This document shows positions 51,501 through 59,359 of a DNA stretch of 64,000 nt, in pieces. Made by a program: the position numbers and the translations under genes. Source of the stretch: an uncultured Pseudodesulfovibrio sp. (GTDB lineage Bacteria > Desulfobacterota > Desulfovibrionia > Desulfovibrionales > Desulfovibrionaceae); NCBI RefSeq assembly GCF_963664965.1, contig NZ_OY761823.1, forward strand, positions 2,250,001 through 2,314,000, in the 5' to 3' direction. How positions within the stretch are numbered: the stretch's first letter is position 1; each line of letters starts with the position of its first letter. The notes beneath the pieces were generated by a model. It ran no database searches. It was not told where the DNA came from and was given only the letters and a program-made list of their open reading frames with translations.

Positions 51501-52859
51501 GTGAAGAGCGTACATGTCGGCAGCCCGGATGAGCATCCGTTTTTGACTGCACCCAACAAAACATTGATACAGCTTGCCGTACCTGTGCTTTTTGCATTGG
51601 TTGCGGAACCGTTGACCGGCTTGGCTGATACCGCATTTGTGGCGCGTTTGCCCGGTTCGGAGCCGGTTGCGGCGCTTGGCATAGGGACCGTTGCCTTTTC
51701 TTCCATTTTCTGGGCGTTTTCCTTTCTTGGCATAGGGACTCAGACTGAAGTTGCACAGGCTGTTGGGCGGGGAGCGCATGGTCATGCCGTCAAGGTGGTG
51801 TCGCTTGCAGCCTTGCTCGCGGCGTGCATTGGATGCGCGCTTATGCTTTTGGCGTATCCCGCGCTTGATATGATTTCCGGGGTACTGGGGGCACAAGGGA
51901 ACGTTGGCATTCTGGCCCGGGAATATATGCTGTATCGCCTTCTCGGAGCACCTGCCGTGCTGGTTGTCGTTGCCTGCTTCGGCGCATTCCGTGGCGTGCA
52001 GGACATGCGTACTCCGCTGTATGTTGCGGTCGGTATCAACGTGTTGAATGTGATTCTTGATTGGTTGCTGATTTTTGGTTGCGGACCGTTCCCGGCCATG
52101 GGGGTTGGTGGTGCGGCGATAGCCAGTTCGATCAGTCAATGGTGCGGAGCCATATGGGCCTTGTTTGTCGTTTCACGGCGTCTTGGCCTGACAGTTCATG
52201 TGCACGGTGCCGGATTGGCAAAGCTGATGAAGATCGGTGGCGACCTGTTCATGCGAACAGGCATGGTGTTGCTTTTTCTCGGATTATGTACGCGGTATGC
52301 CAATCAGGCTGGGGCAGATGAAGGGGCCGCTTATCAGGCTATTCGGCAGTTCTTCATATTTTCCGCGTTGTTTCTTGATGCGTTTGCCGTGACTGGCCAG
52401 AGTCTGGTTGGCTATTTCCTTGGCGCAGGGGCTGTGCCGCATGCCCGACGGGTGGCGGCTGTCGTATGCGGGTGGAGCATCGGAACAGGCGTATGCATGT
52501 GTATTGCCATGCTGCTCGGCGAACAGGGGGTTGTCTGGCTGCTTGTCCCGCCGACTGCTCATGAAGTGTTCGGTCCGGCTTGGCTGGTGGTGGCATTGAC
52601 CCAACCAATTGGCTCCCTGTCTTTTGCAACTGACGGCATCCATTGGGGGACAGGGGATTTTCGCTATTTGCGGAATGTCATGTTCATTGCCGTCGGCATC
52701 AGTTTTGGCCTCCTTGTATGGATGGCGAAACTTGAGCCGGGGCCGATGCTTGTCGTTATTTGGTGTGTAACCGCTTTGTGGACGTTTATTCGTGCCGGGT
52801 TTGGGCTGGCGCGAGTCTGGCCGGGGATCGGGGATGCTCCGCTTGCGCTACGGACGTGA
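51501..52859 (+). CDS. MATE family efflux transporter
   Basis: 452 residues, about twelve transmembrane helices. The start PNKTLIQLAVPVLFALVAEPLTGLADTAFVARL is typical of the DinF-like MATE branch. The GTG start at 51501 has AAGGAAG 7 nt upstream. It exports cationic or other small molecules using Na+ or H+; the substrate cannot be inferred. Confidence 0.9.
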   Translation: MKSVHVGSPDEHPFLTAPNKTLIQLAVPVLFALVAEPLTGLADTAFVARLPGSEPVAALGIGTVAFSSIFWAFSFLGIGTQTEVAQAVGRGAHGHAVKVVSLAALLAACIGCALMLLAYPALDMISGVLGAQGNVGILAREYMLYRLLGAPAVLVVVACFGAFRGVQDMRTPLYVAVGINVLNVILDWLLIFGCGPFPAMGVGGAAIASSISQWCGAIWALFVVSRRLGLTVHVHGAGLAKLMKIGGDLFMRTGMVLLFLGLCTRYANQAGADEGAAYQAIRQFFIFSALFLDAFAVTGQSLVGYFLGAGAVPHARRVAAVVCGWSIGTGVCMCIAMLLGEQGVVWLLVPPTAHEVFGPAWLVVALTQPIGSLSFATDGIHWGTGDFRYLRNVMFIAVGISFGLLVWMAKLEPGPMLVVIWCVTALWTFIRAGFGLARVWPGIGDAPLALRT

Positions 52860-52897
52860 AAAATCCCCTCCATCTGATTCGGAAGGGGATTGCGGTT
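52858..52897. terminator. Bidirectional terminator between MATE and Hpt genes
   Basis: aatcccctcc (52862-52871) pairs with ggaaggggatt (52881-52891) with one bulge; T runs flank both sides. Confidence 0.78.
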
Positions 52898-52904
52898 TTT
52901 GGGG

Positions 52905-53252
52905 CTAGTGGTCGGCCAGATAGTTGAACATGAAAGCGTAGGCGTGGCGCATTTCCTTTTCCAGTTCTCCAAGATGCGACTGGGCTGCGCTTAAATCCTC
53001 CGCTTTCGAGGCATTTTCCAATTCAAGGCAGCAATCGCGTACCCGCTCGACTCCCATGGTGGCCGCTCCCCCTTTCAGGGCATGAGCGAGGTGGCGCAGG
53101 CGTTCAACGTCCTGCGACTTGAGGGCATCCTTTATTTCCTGAATGCGTTTTGGTTCCTGCGAAATGAACACCGTGAACATCCGCTTGAGAAACGGTTGCT
53201 TGGTAGCCATTGAAGCTAGGAATTTGCTGTCTATTACTTCTTTATCCGCCAT
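52905..53252 (-). CDS. Stand-alone histidine phosphotransfer (Hpt) domain protein
   Basis: 115 residues. A four-helix Hpt domain with phospho-acceptor His57 in HLAHALKGGAATMG. It relays phosphate between receiver domains in a multistep phosphorelay. No kinase or regulator is adjacent, so partners are unknown. The divergent gene encodes a solute-binding protein. Confidence 0.88.
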   Translation of the reverse strand: MADKEVIDSKFLASMATKQPFLKRMFTVFISQEPKRIQEIKDALKSQDVERLRHLAHALKGGAATMGVERVRDCCLELENASKAEDLSAAQSHLGELEKEMRHAYAFMFNYLADH

Positions 53253-53437
53253 GTTTTCCCCTCAGTTGTGGTTTGCTTGAGCACAACCACATCAGTCCTC
53301 TTATACGGTGCTGGACGTTTTTGGGCAATACTTTTTAGATAAAAGTCTTCACGTTTATGCGTGAACGATAAAGAAGAAAATTCTTTTGGGGAGTTCTTTC
53401 CAATCAAGATAAAATTGATTATCACCGGGCAAAACTG

Positions 53438-54217
53438 ATGGGGTACTTGTTTTTGGGGAGGCCGGTTTTCGTGATTCGGATTTGGTTTTATGCAATTGTC
53501 ATGTTTTTTGTTTTTTCAGTCTCGGCGCAGGCGGCGAAAACAACGTTGACGTATGCTCTTTTTTCGCGTGGGTGGCCGCCTTTGGAAATGATGACGAACG
53601 GGGAACCGCATGGTTTGGTCGTTGATATATTGAAAGAAGTGTTGCCCGATGATGTTGAACTTGCCGTTACCCCGATGCCGGCACCTCGCAGGTCGCTGTA
53701 TTCTGCCGATGGGGGTGTGTATGTCCGTCTTGAAGCTCGTGAGTGGATGAGGACAGAGTTCGATTATTGGTGGAGTGACCCCGTCTTGCCAATGGTAACC
53801 AGCCTTTGCTCTCCGATTGATCGTCCTTTGGAGTATGAAGGCCTTCATAGCCTTGAAGGGAAAACCATCGGGTGCATCAGGAATTATTCCTATCCGTTCA
53901 TTGAAGGGTTGTTTCAGTCGGGCAAGGCGACGCGTTATGACGTCAACAGCGATCAGGTACAGTTGCGAATGCTGAAGGCCAAGCGGGTTGATGCTGCGGT
54001 TATTGATCGAATCAGCGCCGGATGGATTGTTCGGAATATGAAAGATGTCAGCATGTCGGATTTTTATGTTGAGCCGAAACCGCTTGGTGCCGTGAGTTTG
54101 CGTTTTGCCTTCAATAGGGTGCCGGGGTGGGAAAAGACACTGCCTGAAATAAATAGGAAGTTGAGACAGATTAAGAAAAACGGGACGCTTGAGCGTCTAT
54201 TGCGGAAATACAAGTAG
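53438..54217 (+). CDS. Periplasmic solute-binding-like protein (orphan)
   Basis: 259 residues. A signal peptide (about 10-32, ending SAQAA) precedes an SBP_bac_3-like fold (LFSRGWPPLEMMTNGEPHGLVV, then VDAAVIDRISAGWIV and a C-terminal IKKNGTLERLLRKY). The lobe II entry LEGKTIGCIRNYSYP fits the family. No transporter genes are beside it. It is more divergent than the one at 49175. Possibly a chemosensory or signalling ligand-binding protein. Confidence 0.78.
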   Translation: MGYLFLGRPVFVIRIWFYAIVMFFVFSVSAQAAKTTLTYALFSRGWPPLEMMTNGEPHGLVVDILKEVLPDDVELAVTPMPAPRRSLYSADGGVYVRLEAREWMRTEFDYWWSDPVLPMVTSLCSPIDRPLEYEGLHSLEGKTIGCIRNYSYPFIEGLFQSGKATRYDVNSDQVQLRMLKAKRVDAAVIDRISAGWIVRNMKDVSMSDFYVEPKPLGAVSLRFAFNRVPGWEKTLPEINRKLRQIKKNGTLERLLRKYK

Positions 54218-54221
54218 ATAT

Positions 54222-54259
54222 AAAAAAAGGGGGGAGCTCAATGGCTCCCCCCTTTTTTT
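54222..54259. terminator. Strong bidirectional terminator
   Basis: A perfect 16-bp stem (54222-54237 with 54244-54259), with A7 and T7 ends and a 6-nt loop, works for the convergent SBP (plus) and ACT (minus) genes. Confidence 0.95.
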
Positions 54260-54277
54260 ATTGGCTGTGAATGCAGC

Positions 54278-54709
54278 TTACATCGAGTACAGCTTGTCGC
54301 CGGGGATGATGTTGATGCCGTTTTTCTGGAGCAGTTCGATACCCTGATCCGTGCGGTCGAACCGGAATATCAGCACTGCGCTGTCGCCGCTCTGCTGCAC
54401 GAAAGCGTACATGTATTCCACGTTGATACCGGCATTCTGGAGCATTTCCAGAATGTTGTGCAGCCCGCCCGGATCGTCGGAGACTTCCACTGCCACGACC
54501 GAAGTGCGACCTACGGTGAAACCGTTGTCCTTGAGCTTGGTCTTGGCGGTATCAAAGTCGGATACGATGAGGCGCAGGATGCCGAAGTCGGAAGTGTCGG
54601 CAAGGGACAGGGCCCGAATGTTGACACCTGCTTCGCTCAGGAGGCGGGTGACCTCGGCCAGACGGCCTGCGCGGTTTTCCAGAAATATGGAGAGCTGATT
54701 GACTTTCAT
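54278..54709 (-). CDS. Tandem ACT-domain protein
   Basis: 143 residues forming two ACT domains (about 3-68, [20 protein letters not shown]; about 72-140, [20 protein letters not shown]). Such domains bind amino acids; proteins of this type accompany phenylacetate-CoA ligase in anaerobes and archaea. It probably senses an aromatic amino acid. It is in an operon with paaK, 24 nt downstream of it, behind the Phe-type attenuator at 56081-56211. Confidence 0.9.
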   Translation of the reverse strand: MKVNQLSIFLENRAGRLAEVTRLLSEAGVNIRALSLADTSDFGILRLIVSDFDTAKTKLKDNGFTVGRTSVVAVEVSDDPGGLHNILEMLQNAGINVEYMYAFVQQSGDSAVLIFRFDRTDQGIELLQKNGINIIPGDKLYSM

Positions 54710-54733
54710 TGTATTCTCCTCGCGTTTCGCGGG

Positions 54734-56038
54734 TTAACCTTCTTTCCTCTTGTCAATGATGCGCTTGGCCTTGCCGACGGAGCGTTCAATCTCCTTGGGG
54801 TTGACGAGCTTCACCTTGGCCGTGACACCGAGGAATTCCTTGATGTTCTTCATTACCTTCGTTTCAACGCGTTGTAAATTCTTAATCTCATCCGAGAAGA
54901 TGGATTCGTTGACTTCCACCTGTATTTCCAGCGTGTCGAGGTTGCCCTGACGGTCCACGATGAGCTGATAATGCGGGGTCAGTCCTTCGGTTTCGATCAG
55001 GATGGATTCGATCTGGGACGGGAATACGTTGACGCCGCGAATGATGAGCATGTCGTCGCTGCGTCCGGTAACACGCTGCATGCGGGCGGTCGTGCGACCA
55101 CATTTGCAGGGCGTCGTGTTCAAGGTCGTCAGATCTCGAGTGCGGTAGCGGATAAGCGGAATGCCTTCCTTGGTCAGCGTGGTGAAGACCAGTTCTCCTT
55201 CTTCTCCCTTTGCTACAGGTTCGCCGGAAACCGGATCAATGGTTTCGGCGAGGAAGTGGTCTTCTTGAATGTGCAGGCCGTCCTGGGCCTCGGCACATTC
55301 AATGGCGACTCCCGGTCCCATGACTTCGGAAAGACCGTAAATGTCGATGGCGGTGATGCCGAGTTTCCTTTCGATTTCACTACGCATCTCATTGGTCCAT
55401 GGTTCTGCGCCGAAGATGCCGATACGCAGGGGAAGCTCTCGAATGTCAATGCCCATTTCTTCGCCGGTCTCAGCAAGGAAGAGGGCGTAGGACGGGGTGC
55501 AGCAGATGACATCCGGGGCGAAATCCTTGAGCAGTGTGACCTGCCTGCGGGTGGCACCGCCGGAGATAGGGACCACGGTCGCTCCGAGTGCTTCCGCACC
55601 GTAATGAGCGCCGAGGCCGCCGGTGAACAGACCGTAGCCGTATGCATTGTGCACAGTATCGCTGGAATTGGCTCCGGCAGCCATGTAGGCACGGGCCATG
55701 AGTTGTCCCCAGTTTTCGATGTCGCGCTTGGTATATCCGACGACTGTGGCCTTGCCTGTGGTGCCGGAGGAGGAATGGATGCGGACGATTTGATCTTTGG
55801 GTACTGCGAAGAGGCCGAAGGGATACTGGTCGCGCAGGTCCTGTTTCTGAGTGAAAGGCAACAGGGAAATATCCTTGAGGCTTTTGATGTCTGCCGGCTT
55901 GATCCCTTTTTCATCGAATTTTTTCTTGTAGAAAGGCACAGTGGCGTACACCCGGTCACAAAGGGCCTGAAGACGCTTCAGCTGGAGTTTTTCCAGATCT
56001 TCCCTTGGCAGGGTTTCGTTGTGCACGTCGTAAATCAT
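54734..56038 (-). CDS. paaK: Phenylacetate-CoA ligase
   Basis: 434 residues, adenylate-forming enzyme of the PaaK group. ATP motif [17 protein letters not shown], then [23 protein letters not shown] and the C-terminal [20 protein letters not shown] are intact. It makes aryl-acetyl-CoA from phenylacetate, ATP and CoA. In anaerobes this pairs with indolepyruvate:ferredoxin oxidoreductase, which can run towards phenylpyruvate. GGAGG lies 9 nt before the ATG. The upstream leader carries a Phe-rich peptide and terminator, implying control by Phe supply (inference). Confidence 0.93.
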   Translation of the reverse strand: MIYDVHNETLPREDLEKLQLKRLQALCDRVYATVPFYKKKFDEKGIKPADIKSLKDISLLPFTQKQDLRDQYPFGLFAVPKDQIVRIHSSSGTTGKATVVGYTKRDIENWGQLMARAYMAAGANSSDTVHNAYGYGLFTGGLGAHYGAEALGATVVPISGGATRRQVTLLKDFAPDVICCTPSYALFLAETGEEMGIDIRELPLRIGIFGAEPWTNEMRSEIERKLGITAIDIYGLSEVMGPGVAIECAEAQDGLHIQEDHFLAETIDPVSGEPVAKGEEGELVFTTLTKEGIPLIRYRTRDLTTLNTTPCKCGRTTARMQRVTGRSDDMLIIRGVNVFPSQIESILIETEGLTPHYQLIVDRQGNLDTLEIQVEVNESIFSDEIKNLQRVETKVMKNIKEFLGVTAKVKLVNPKEIERSVGKAKRIIDKRKEG

Positions 56039-56080
56039 CCTTTCATCCTCCTTGAAGGGCTATGATTGACCAGTGGATTG

Positions 56081-56170
56081 CAAAATAAAAAAACCACGGT
56101 CTCGGAAGCCCGTGGTTTCGTCTGTTTTTCTTCTACCAATGCTATGCCACGAGCTTCCTATTGAAAGCTC
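56081..56170 (-). promoter_or_regulatory. Phenylalanine-type transcription attenuator upstream of paaK
   Basis: Read on the minus strand. Segment 1 GAGCTTT (56170-56164) can pair with AAGCTC inside segment 2. Segment 2 GGAAGCTCGTGG (56158-56147) can pair over 12 bp, one G-T, with segment 3 CCACGGGCTTCC (56115-56104). Segment 3 within AAACCACGG (56118-56110) also pairs with segment 4 CCGTGGTTT (56099-56091) to form a terminator. Segment 1 lies within the last codons of a Phe-rich short frame. The three mutually exclusive pairings match the classical trp/phe attenuator design. Confidence 0.8.
56087..56118 (-). terminator. Intrinsic terminator in the paaK leader
   Basis: 9-bp stem AAACCACGG/CCGTGGTTT with a 10-nt loop, followed on the minus strand by seven T, A, four T. 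It lies about 50 nt before the paaK start with no minus-strand gene upstream, which argues for a regulatory role. Confidence 0.88.
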
Positions 56171-56211
56171 ATAAAAAAGAAAAAGCTGTGCATGGTAAGG
56201 TTTTTTTGCAT
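56158..56211 (-). CDS. Candidate Phe-rich leader peptide of the paaK operon
   Basis: A 17-codon frame reading MQKNLTMHSFFFFMSFQ then TAG, or 11 codons if it starts at the internal ATG at 56193. Four consecutive Phe codons lie at 56184-56173 and a fifth at 56166-56164. The stop overlaps the first base of segment 2 of the attenuator. Weak point: no clear Shine-Dalgarno is seen before either ATG. A poor TTGACG (56247-56242)/TGCAAT pair would start transcription almost at the first ATG, so a leaderless start is possible. Confidence 0.65.
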   Translation of the reverse strand: MQKNLTMHSFFFFMSFQ

Positions 56212-56290
56212 AACGGGAAGATTGCACAATGTTTTTTGTGGCGTCAAGCGGTTTGTCTCGCGGAAAGCTGTTCGAATACAGCGAGTCGCT

Positions 56291-56319
56291 TTGCAATCTC
56301 AGGCAAAGTCCATTACATA
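56291..56319 (+). promoter_or_regulatory. Sigma-70-type promoter of the nitroreductase gene
   Basis: TTGCAA (56291-56296), 17-bp spacer, TACATA (56314-56319), about 30 bp ahead of the ATG at 56351. Confidence 0.55.
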
Positions 56320-56350
56320 ATACAAGGTTCGTATGATCCGGGAGGCGAAT

Positions 56351-56947
56351 ATGAATTTCAGGGAACTGGTGAAATCCAGCCGCTCACGGCGCAGGTTTGA
56401 TGAATCCCGTCCGGTGAGTGTTAATGTGTTGAGCGATTTGGTCGACCTCGCTCGTTTTGTCCCTTCGGGGATGAACTTGCAGCCGCTCAAATATATTGTG
56501 ACGGCAGATCGTGCACAGTGTGCAGATATTTTCCCGCTGCTCGGTTGGGCCGGTTATCTCAATGAGTGGCCCGGGCCAAAAGAAGGGGAACGTCCTACAG
56601 GGTATATCGTGGTTTTGCTCGATAGAACCGTAGCAAAATCTGCTGGTTGTGATCACGGTATCGCGGCACAGACCATAATGCTCGGTGCGGCTGAAAAAGG
56701 TCTGGGCGGATGTATTGTCGGTACCGTAAATAGAAAGAAGCTTGCCAAGCTATTGGATATTTCGGACGATTTTGAAGTGCTTTTCGTGCTGGCTCTCGGG
56801 GTGCCGATCGAGGAAGTGGTGCTTGAATCGCTTCCCTCTGACGGAAAAATCAAGTATTGGCGCGACTCGGACGGGAAACATCATGTCCCGAAACGAAGTC
56901 TGGATGAACTGATTGTCGCCCGCCATCCCGGCGGTGTCGAAGAATAA
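56351..56947 (+). CDS. Nitroreductase family protein
   Basis: 198 residues from the ATG at 56351 with GGAGG 5 nt upstream. FMN-binding nitroreductase features: ELVKSSRSRRRFDESRPVS at the N terminus, ARFVPSGMNLQPLKYIV and the GAAEKGLGGCIVG segment. It is probably an FMN-dependent NAD(P)H oxidoreductase, substrate unknown. It is followed by rsfS after 7 nt. Confidence 0.9.
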   Translation: MNFRELVKSSRSRRRFDESRPVSVNVLSDLVDLARFVPSGMNLQPLKYIVTADRAQCADIFPLLGWAGYLNEWPGPKEGERPTGYIVVLLDRTVAKSAGCDHGIAAQTIMLGAAEKGLGGCIVGTVNRKKLAKLLDISDDFEVLFVLALGVPIEEVVLESLPSDGKIKYWRDSDGKHHVPKRSLDELIVARHPGGVEE

Positions 56948-56954
56948 AGGATAT

Positions 56955-57338
56955 ATGAGCAGGATAATGAACAGGAAAAAAACACACGTTGAAATGCCCG
57001 CTGAGGAAAAAGCGCTTCTGGTCGCTGGCTGGCTGGATGCCAAGCAGGGCGAAGACATAGTTATCATGGATGTGGCCGGATTGAGTTCGGTGACGGATAT
57101 CACCATCGTGGTCTCGGCCCGTGGTGCCAAGCATGCCAAGGCGCTTGCCGAGCACATTCTGGATCAGGCCGCTGAAAAGAATGTAGAATTTCTGACAATG
57201 GAAGGACATAAGACAGGCGAATGGGTTCTCGTTGACCTGAATGATGTCCTGATTCACGTCTTTCAGACCGAGCTTCGGGAGTTTTACAATATCGAAGGCA
57301 TGTGGGCCGAAGCCCGCAGGATTGAATTTGCGAACTAG
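56955..57338 (+). CDS. rsfS: Ribosomal silencing factor RsfS
   Basis: 127 residues. The RsfS/Iojap core includes GEDIVIMDVAGLSSVTDITIVVSA, then WVLVDLNDVLIHVF and REFYNIEGMWAEARRI. It binds uL14 on the 50S subunit and blocks subunit joining when nutrients are low. AAGG lies 4 nt before the ATG at 56955; 56967 is an alternative. gpmI follows. Confidence 0.94.
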   Translation: MSRIMNRKKTHVEMPAEEKALLVAGWLDAKQGEDIVIMDVAGLSSVTDITIVVSARGAKHAKALAEHILDQAAEKNVEFLTMEGHKTGEWVLVDLNDVLIHVFQTELREFYNIEGMWAEARRIEFAN

Positions 57339-57353
57339 TTCTTGGAGATGACG

Positions 57354-58883
57354 ATGGCCGAACCGAAGAAAACGCTTCTGTTGATTCTTGACGGCTGGGG
57401 TATTGCCCCGGATGGCGCGGGCAACTGCGTTCGCAATGCAGCGACTCCGCACCTCGACAGTCTGCTTGCCGAATACCCGAACACGCGTCTTGCGTGCTCT
57501 GGTCGGTCTGTGGGACTGCCGGACGGATTCATGGGCAACTCGGAAGTCGGTCACATGAACATTGGTGGCGGGCGTGTCATTTATCAGGACATGACCCGTA
57601 TCGACATTTCCATTGAGGACAAGTCCTTTTTTGATAATGCCGCACTCAGTGAGTTGATTGCCAAGACCAAGGCCGGAAGCGGACGCCTGCATTTGATGGG
57701 CCTTGTTTCCGACGGCGGTGTACACAGTCATCAGAACCATATTTACGCATTGCTGGAAATGGCGAAACGCGGAGGCGTCAAGGACGTGTTCGTGCATGTC
57801 TTTCTTGATGGCCGCGATACGCCGCCCACAAGCGGTCTTGGCTATACCCGTCAACTGATGGACAAGATGGACGAACTCGGTGTCGGTACTGTCGCCACCG
57901 TCAGCGGACGCTACTGGGCCATGGACCGTGATAAGCGTTTCGAGCGTGTCGAGGTCGCGTACAAGGCGTTGGTGGACGGTGAAGGCGTTGCTATGCCTGA
58001 CCCGCTGTCCGGTATTCAGGCCTCGTATGACGCGGGTGAGAATGACGAGTTCGTCAAGCCCGGTGTCATCGACGGCGTGGACGGCAGGATCGGTGATGAT
58101 GACGGTTTGTTCTTTTTCAATTTCCGGGCAGACCGCGCCCGGGAAATCAGCCAGTCCATTTTTGATGCCGGATTTACCGAGTTTCAGCGGAAAGCCATGC
58201 CGAATCTCGCCGGGTTCACGACCATGACGCAATATGAAGGCTCCTTTCCGCTTCCCAATGCCTTTCCTCCGGAAAGCTACGTCGGCACACTCGGCGAAGT
58301 GGTGTCCGGACAGGGGATGAAGCAGTTGCGGATTGCCGAGACCGAAAAGTACGCGCATGTCACCTACTTCCTCAATTGCGGGCGCGAAGAGCCGTTTGAC
58401 GGCGAGGACAGGGTAATGATTCCGTCTCCGCGTGAAGTGGCTACCTACGATGAAAAACCGCAGATGAGTGCGGATGAAGTGGCTGATACGCTTGTTTCGA
58501 AAATCAGTGAGTATGATCTGTGTGTATGCAATCTGGCTAACCTCGATATGGTGGGGCATACCGGCATTATCGAGGCGGCGGAAAAGGCATGTGTTACCGT
58601 TGATGCCTGCGTCGGCAGGATCATCGATAAGATGCTTGAAGAGGGCGGACGCGTTCTGCTGACCGCAGACCATGGCAATGCTGAGCAGATGATAGCCGAA
58701 GACGGCAGTCCGCATACCGCGCACTCCACGAATCCGGTGCCGCTTGTGTACATTGAAAAGGGGAATGAGGACGCTGTGCTCGAAGAGGGCATTCTCGGCG
58801 ATATCGCTCCGACAATTCTTGCCCTGTGGGGCATTGAACAGCCCGCCGTCATGACGGGTAAGAATCTCATAAGGAAAGCATAA
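57354..58883 (+). CDS. gpmI: 2,3-bisphosphoglycerate-independent phosphoglycerate mutase
   Basis: 509 residues. DGWG at the N terminus supplies the first metal Asp and Ser63 in MGNSEVGHMNIG is the phospho-acceptor. FLDGRDTPP, VSGRYWAMDRD, FFNFRADRAR and the C-terminal ADHGNAEQM metal motif are intact. It interconverts 3- and 2-phosphoglycerate using Mn2+. The ATG at 57354, with TTGGAG 6 nt upstream, is chosen over the ATG at 57348. Confidence 0.96.
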   Translation: MAEPKKTLLLILDGWGIAPDGAGNCVRNAATPHLDSLLAEYPNTRLACSGRSVGLPDGFMGNSEVGHMNIGGGRVIYQDMTRIDISIEDKSFFDNAALSELIAKTKAGSGRLHLMGLVSDGGVHSHQNHIYALLEMAKRGGVKDVFVHVFLDGRDTPPTSGLGYTRQLMDKMDELGVGTVATVSGRYWAMDRDKRFERVEVAYKALVDGEGVAMPDPLSGIQASYDAGENDEFVKPGVIDGVDGRIGDDDGLFFFNFRADRAREISQSIFDAGFTEFQRKAMPNLAGFTTMTQYEGSFPLPNAFPPESYVGTLGEVVSGQGMKQLRIAETEKYAHVTYFLNCGREEPFDGEDRVMIPSPREVATYDEKPQMSADEVADTLVSKISEYDLCVCNLANLDMVGHTGIIEAAEKACVTVDACVGRIIDKMLEEGGRVLLTADHGNAEQMIAEDGSPHTAHSTNPVPLVYIEKGNEDAVLEEGILGDIAPTILALWGIEQPAVMTGKNLIRKA

Positions 58884-58885
58884 AA

Positions 58886-59128
58886 ATGGCTGATTCGAAG
58901 AAGCCGCTGACTCCGGTCAAGCCTGCGGGCATGGAACTCATTTTTCTTTATCCGTGTCCTCATTGCAGTCGCGAAGTACCGCTTATTGCCCCATCGCGTC
59001 CGGCCATGGCCCAGTGCGATGCCTGCCGTGAGAACTTTCCTATTGTCCCGGTCGATGACCGGACCATTCGTTATATGAAAACCATCCTCGCAGGTGGAAA
59101 GGCTGCTATTGATCCGGATTTTCTCTAG
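58886..59128 (+). CDS. Small zinc-ribbon protein
   Basis: 80 residues with CPHC (about 24-27) and CDAC (about 44-47), a four-cysteine zinc ribbon, and no other domain. Starts 2 nt after gpmI, so it is cotranscribed with it. Role unknown. Confidence 0.75.
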   Translation: MADSKKPLTPVKPAGMELIFLYPCPHCSREVPLIAPSRPAMAQCDACRENFPIVPVDDRTIRYMKTILAGGKAAIDPDFL

Positions 59129-59147
59129 ACTCGAAATAGTTCATTAT

Positions 59148-59196
59148 AAAACGGCCTGTTGGTGAGAAGCGTCTCATCAACAGGCCGTTTTTTTTA
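59148..59196 (+). terminator. Intrinsic terminator after the rsfS-gpmI unit
   Basis: A stem of about 20 bp, aaacggcctgttggtgaga with tctcatcaacaggccgttt (one G-T), has a 4-nt loop and eight T following. Confidence 0.95.
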
Positions 59197-59296
59197 TTGA
59201 GAAATTTGAGCTTTTTTCTAGAAAATCGGTATCTATCTGTTGTCTTTGGTTTTTTATCCACATTGTTCGACAAGCGTTCTTTGATTGATTCTCTTT

Positions 59297-59310
59297 GGCT
59301 TCATGTTTGC
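59297..59310 (+). promoter_or_regulatory. Candidate sigma-54 promoter of the second chemoreceptor gene
   Basis: TTGGCTTCATGTTTGC places GG at 59297-59298 and GC at 59309-59310 with the required 10-bp interval, and TTTGC matches the -12 element. About 50 bp before the ATG. Confidence 0.4.
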
Positions 59311-59359
59311 TTTATGCTTTGCCGTTTTTAAATTTGATAATGCAAGGGGATAAAGAGAC

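Noticed and set aside
56060-56296. 78-codon minus-strand frame across the paaK leader
   Set aside because: It runs through the attenuator terminator in another frame and shows no motif or ribosome-binding site.
56081-56332. T-box riboswitch in the paaK leader
   Set aside because: No T-box sequence or stem I specifier structure; the Phe-rich short frame and three-segment pairing explain the leader better.
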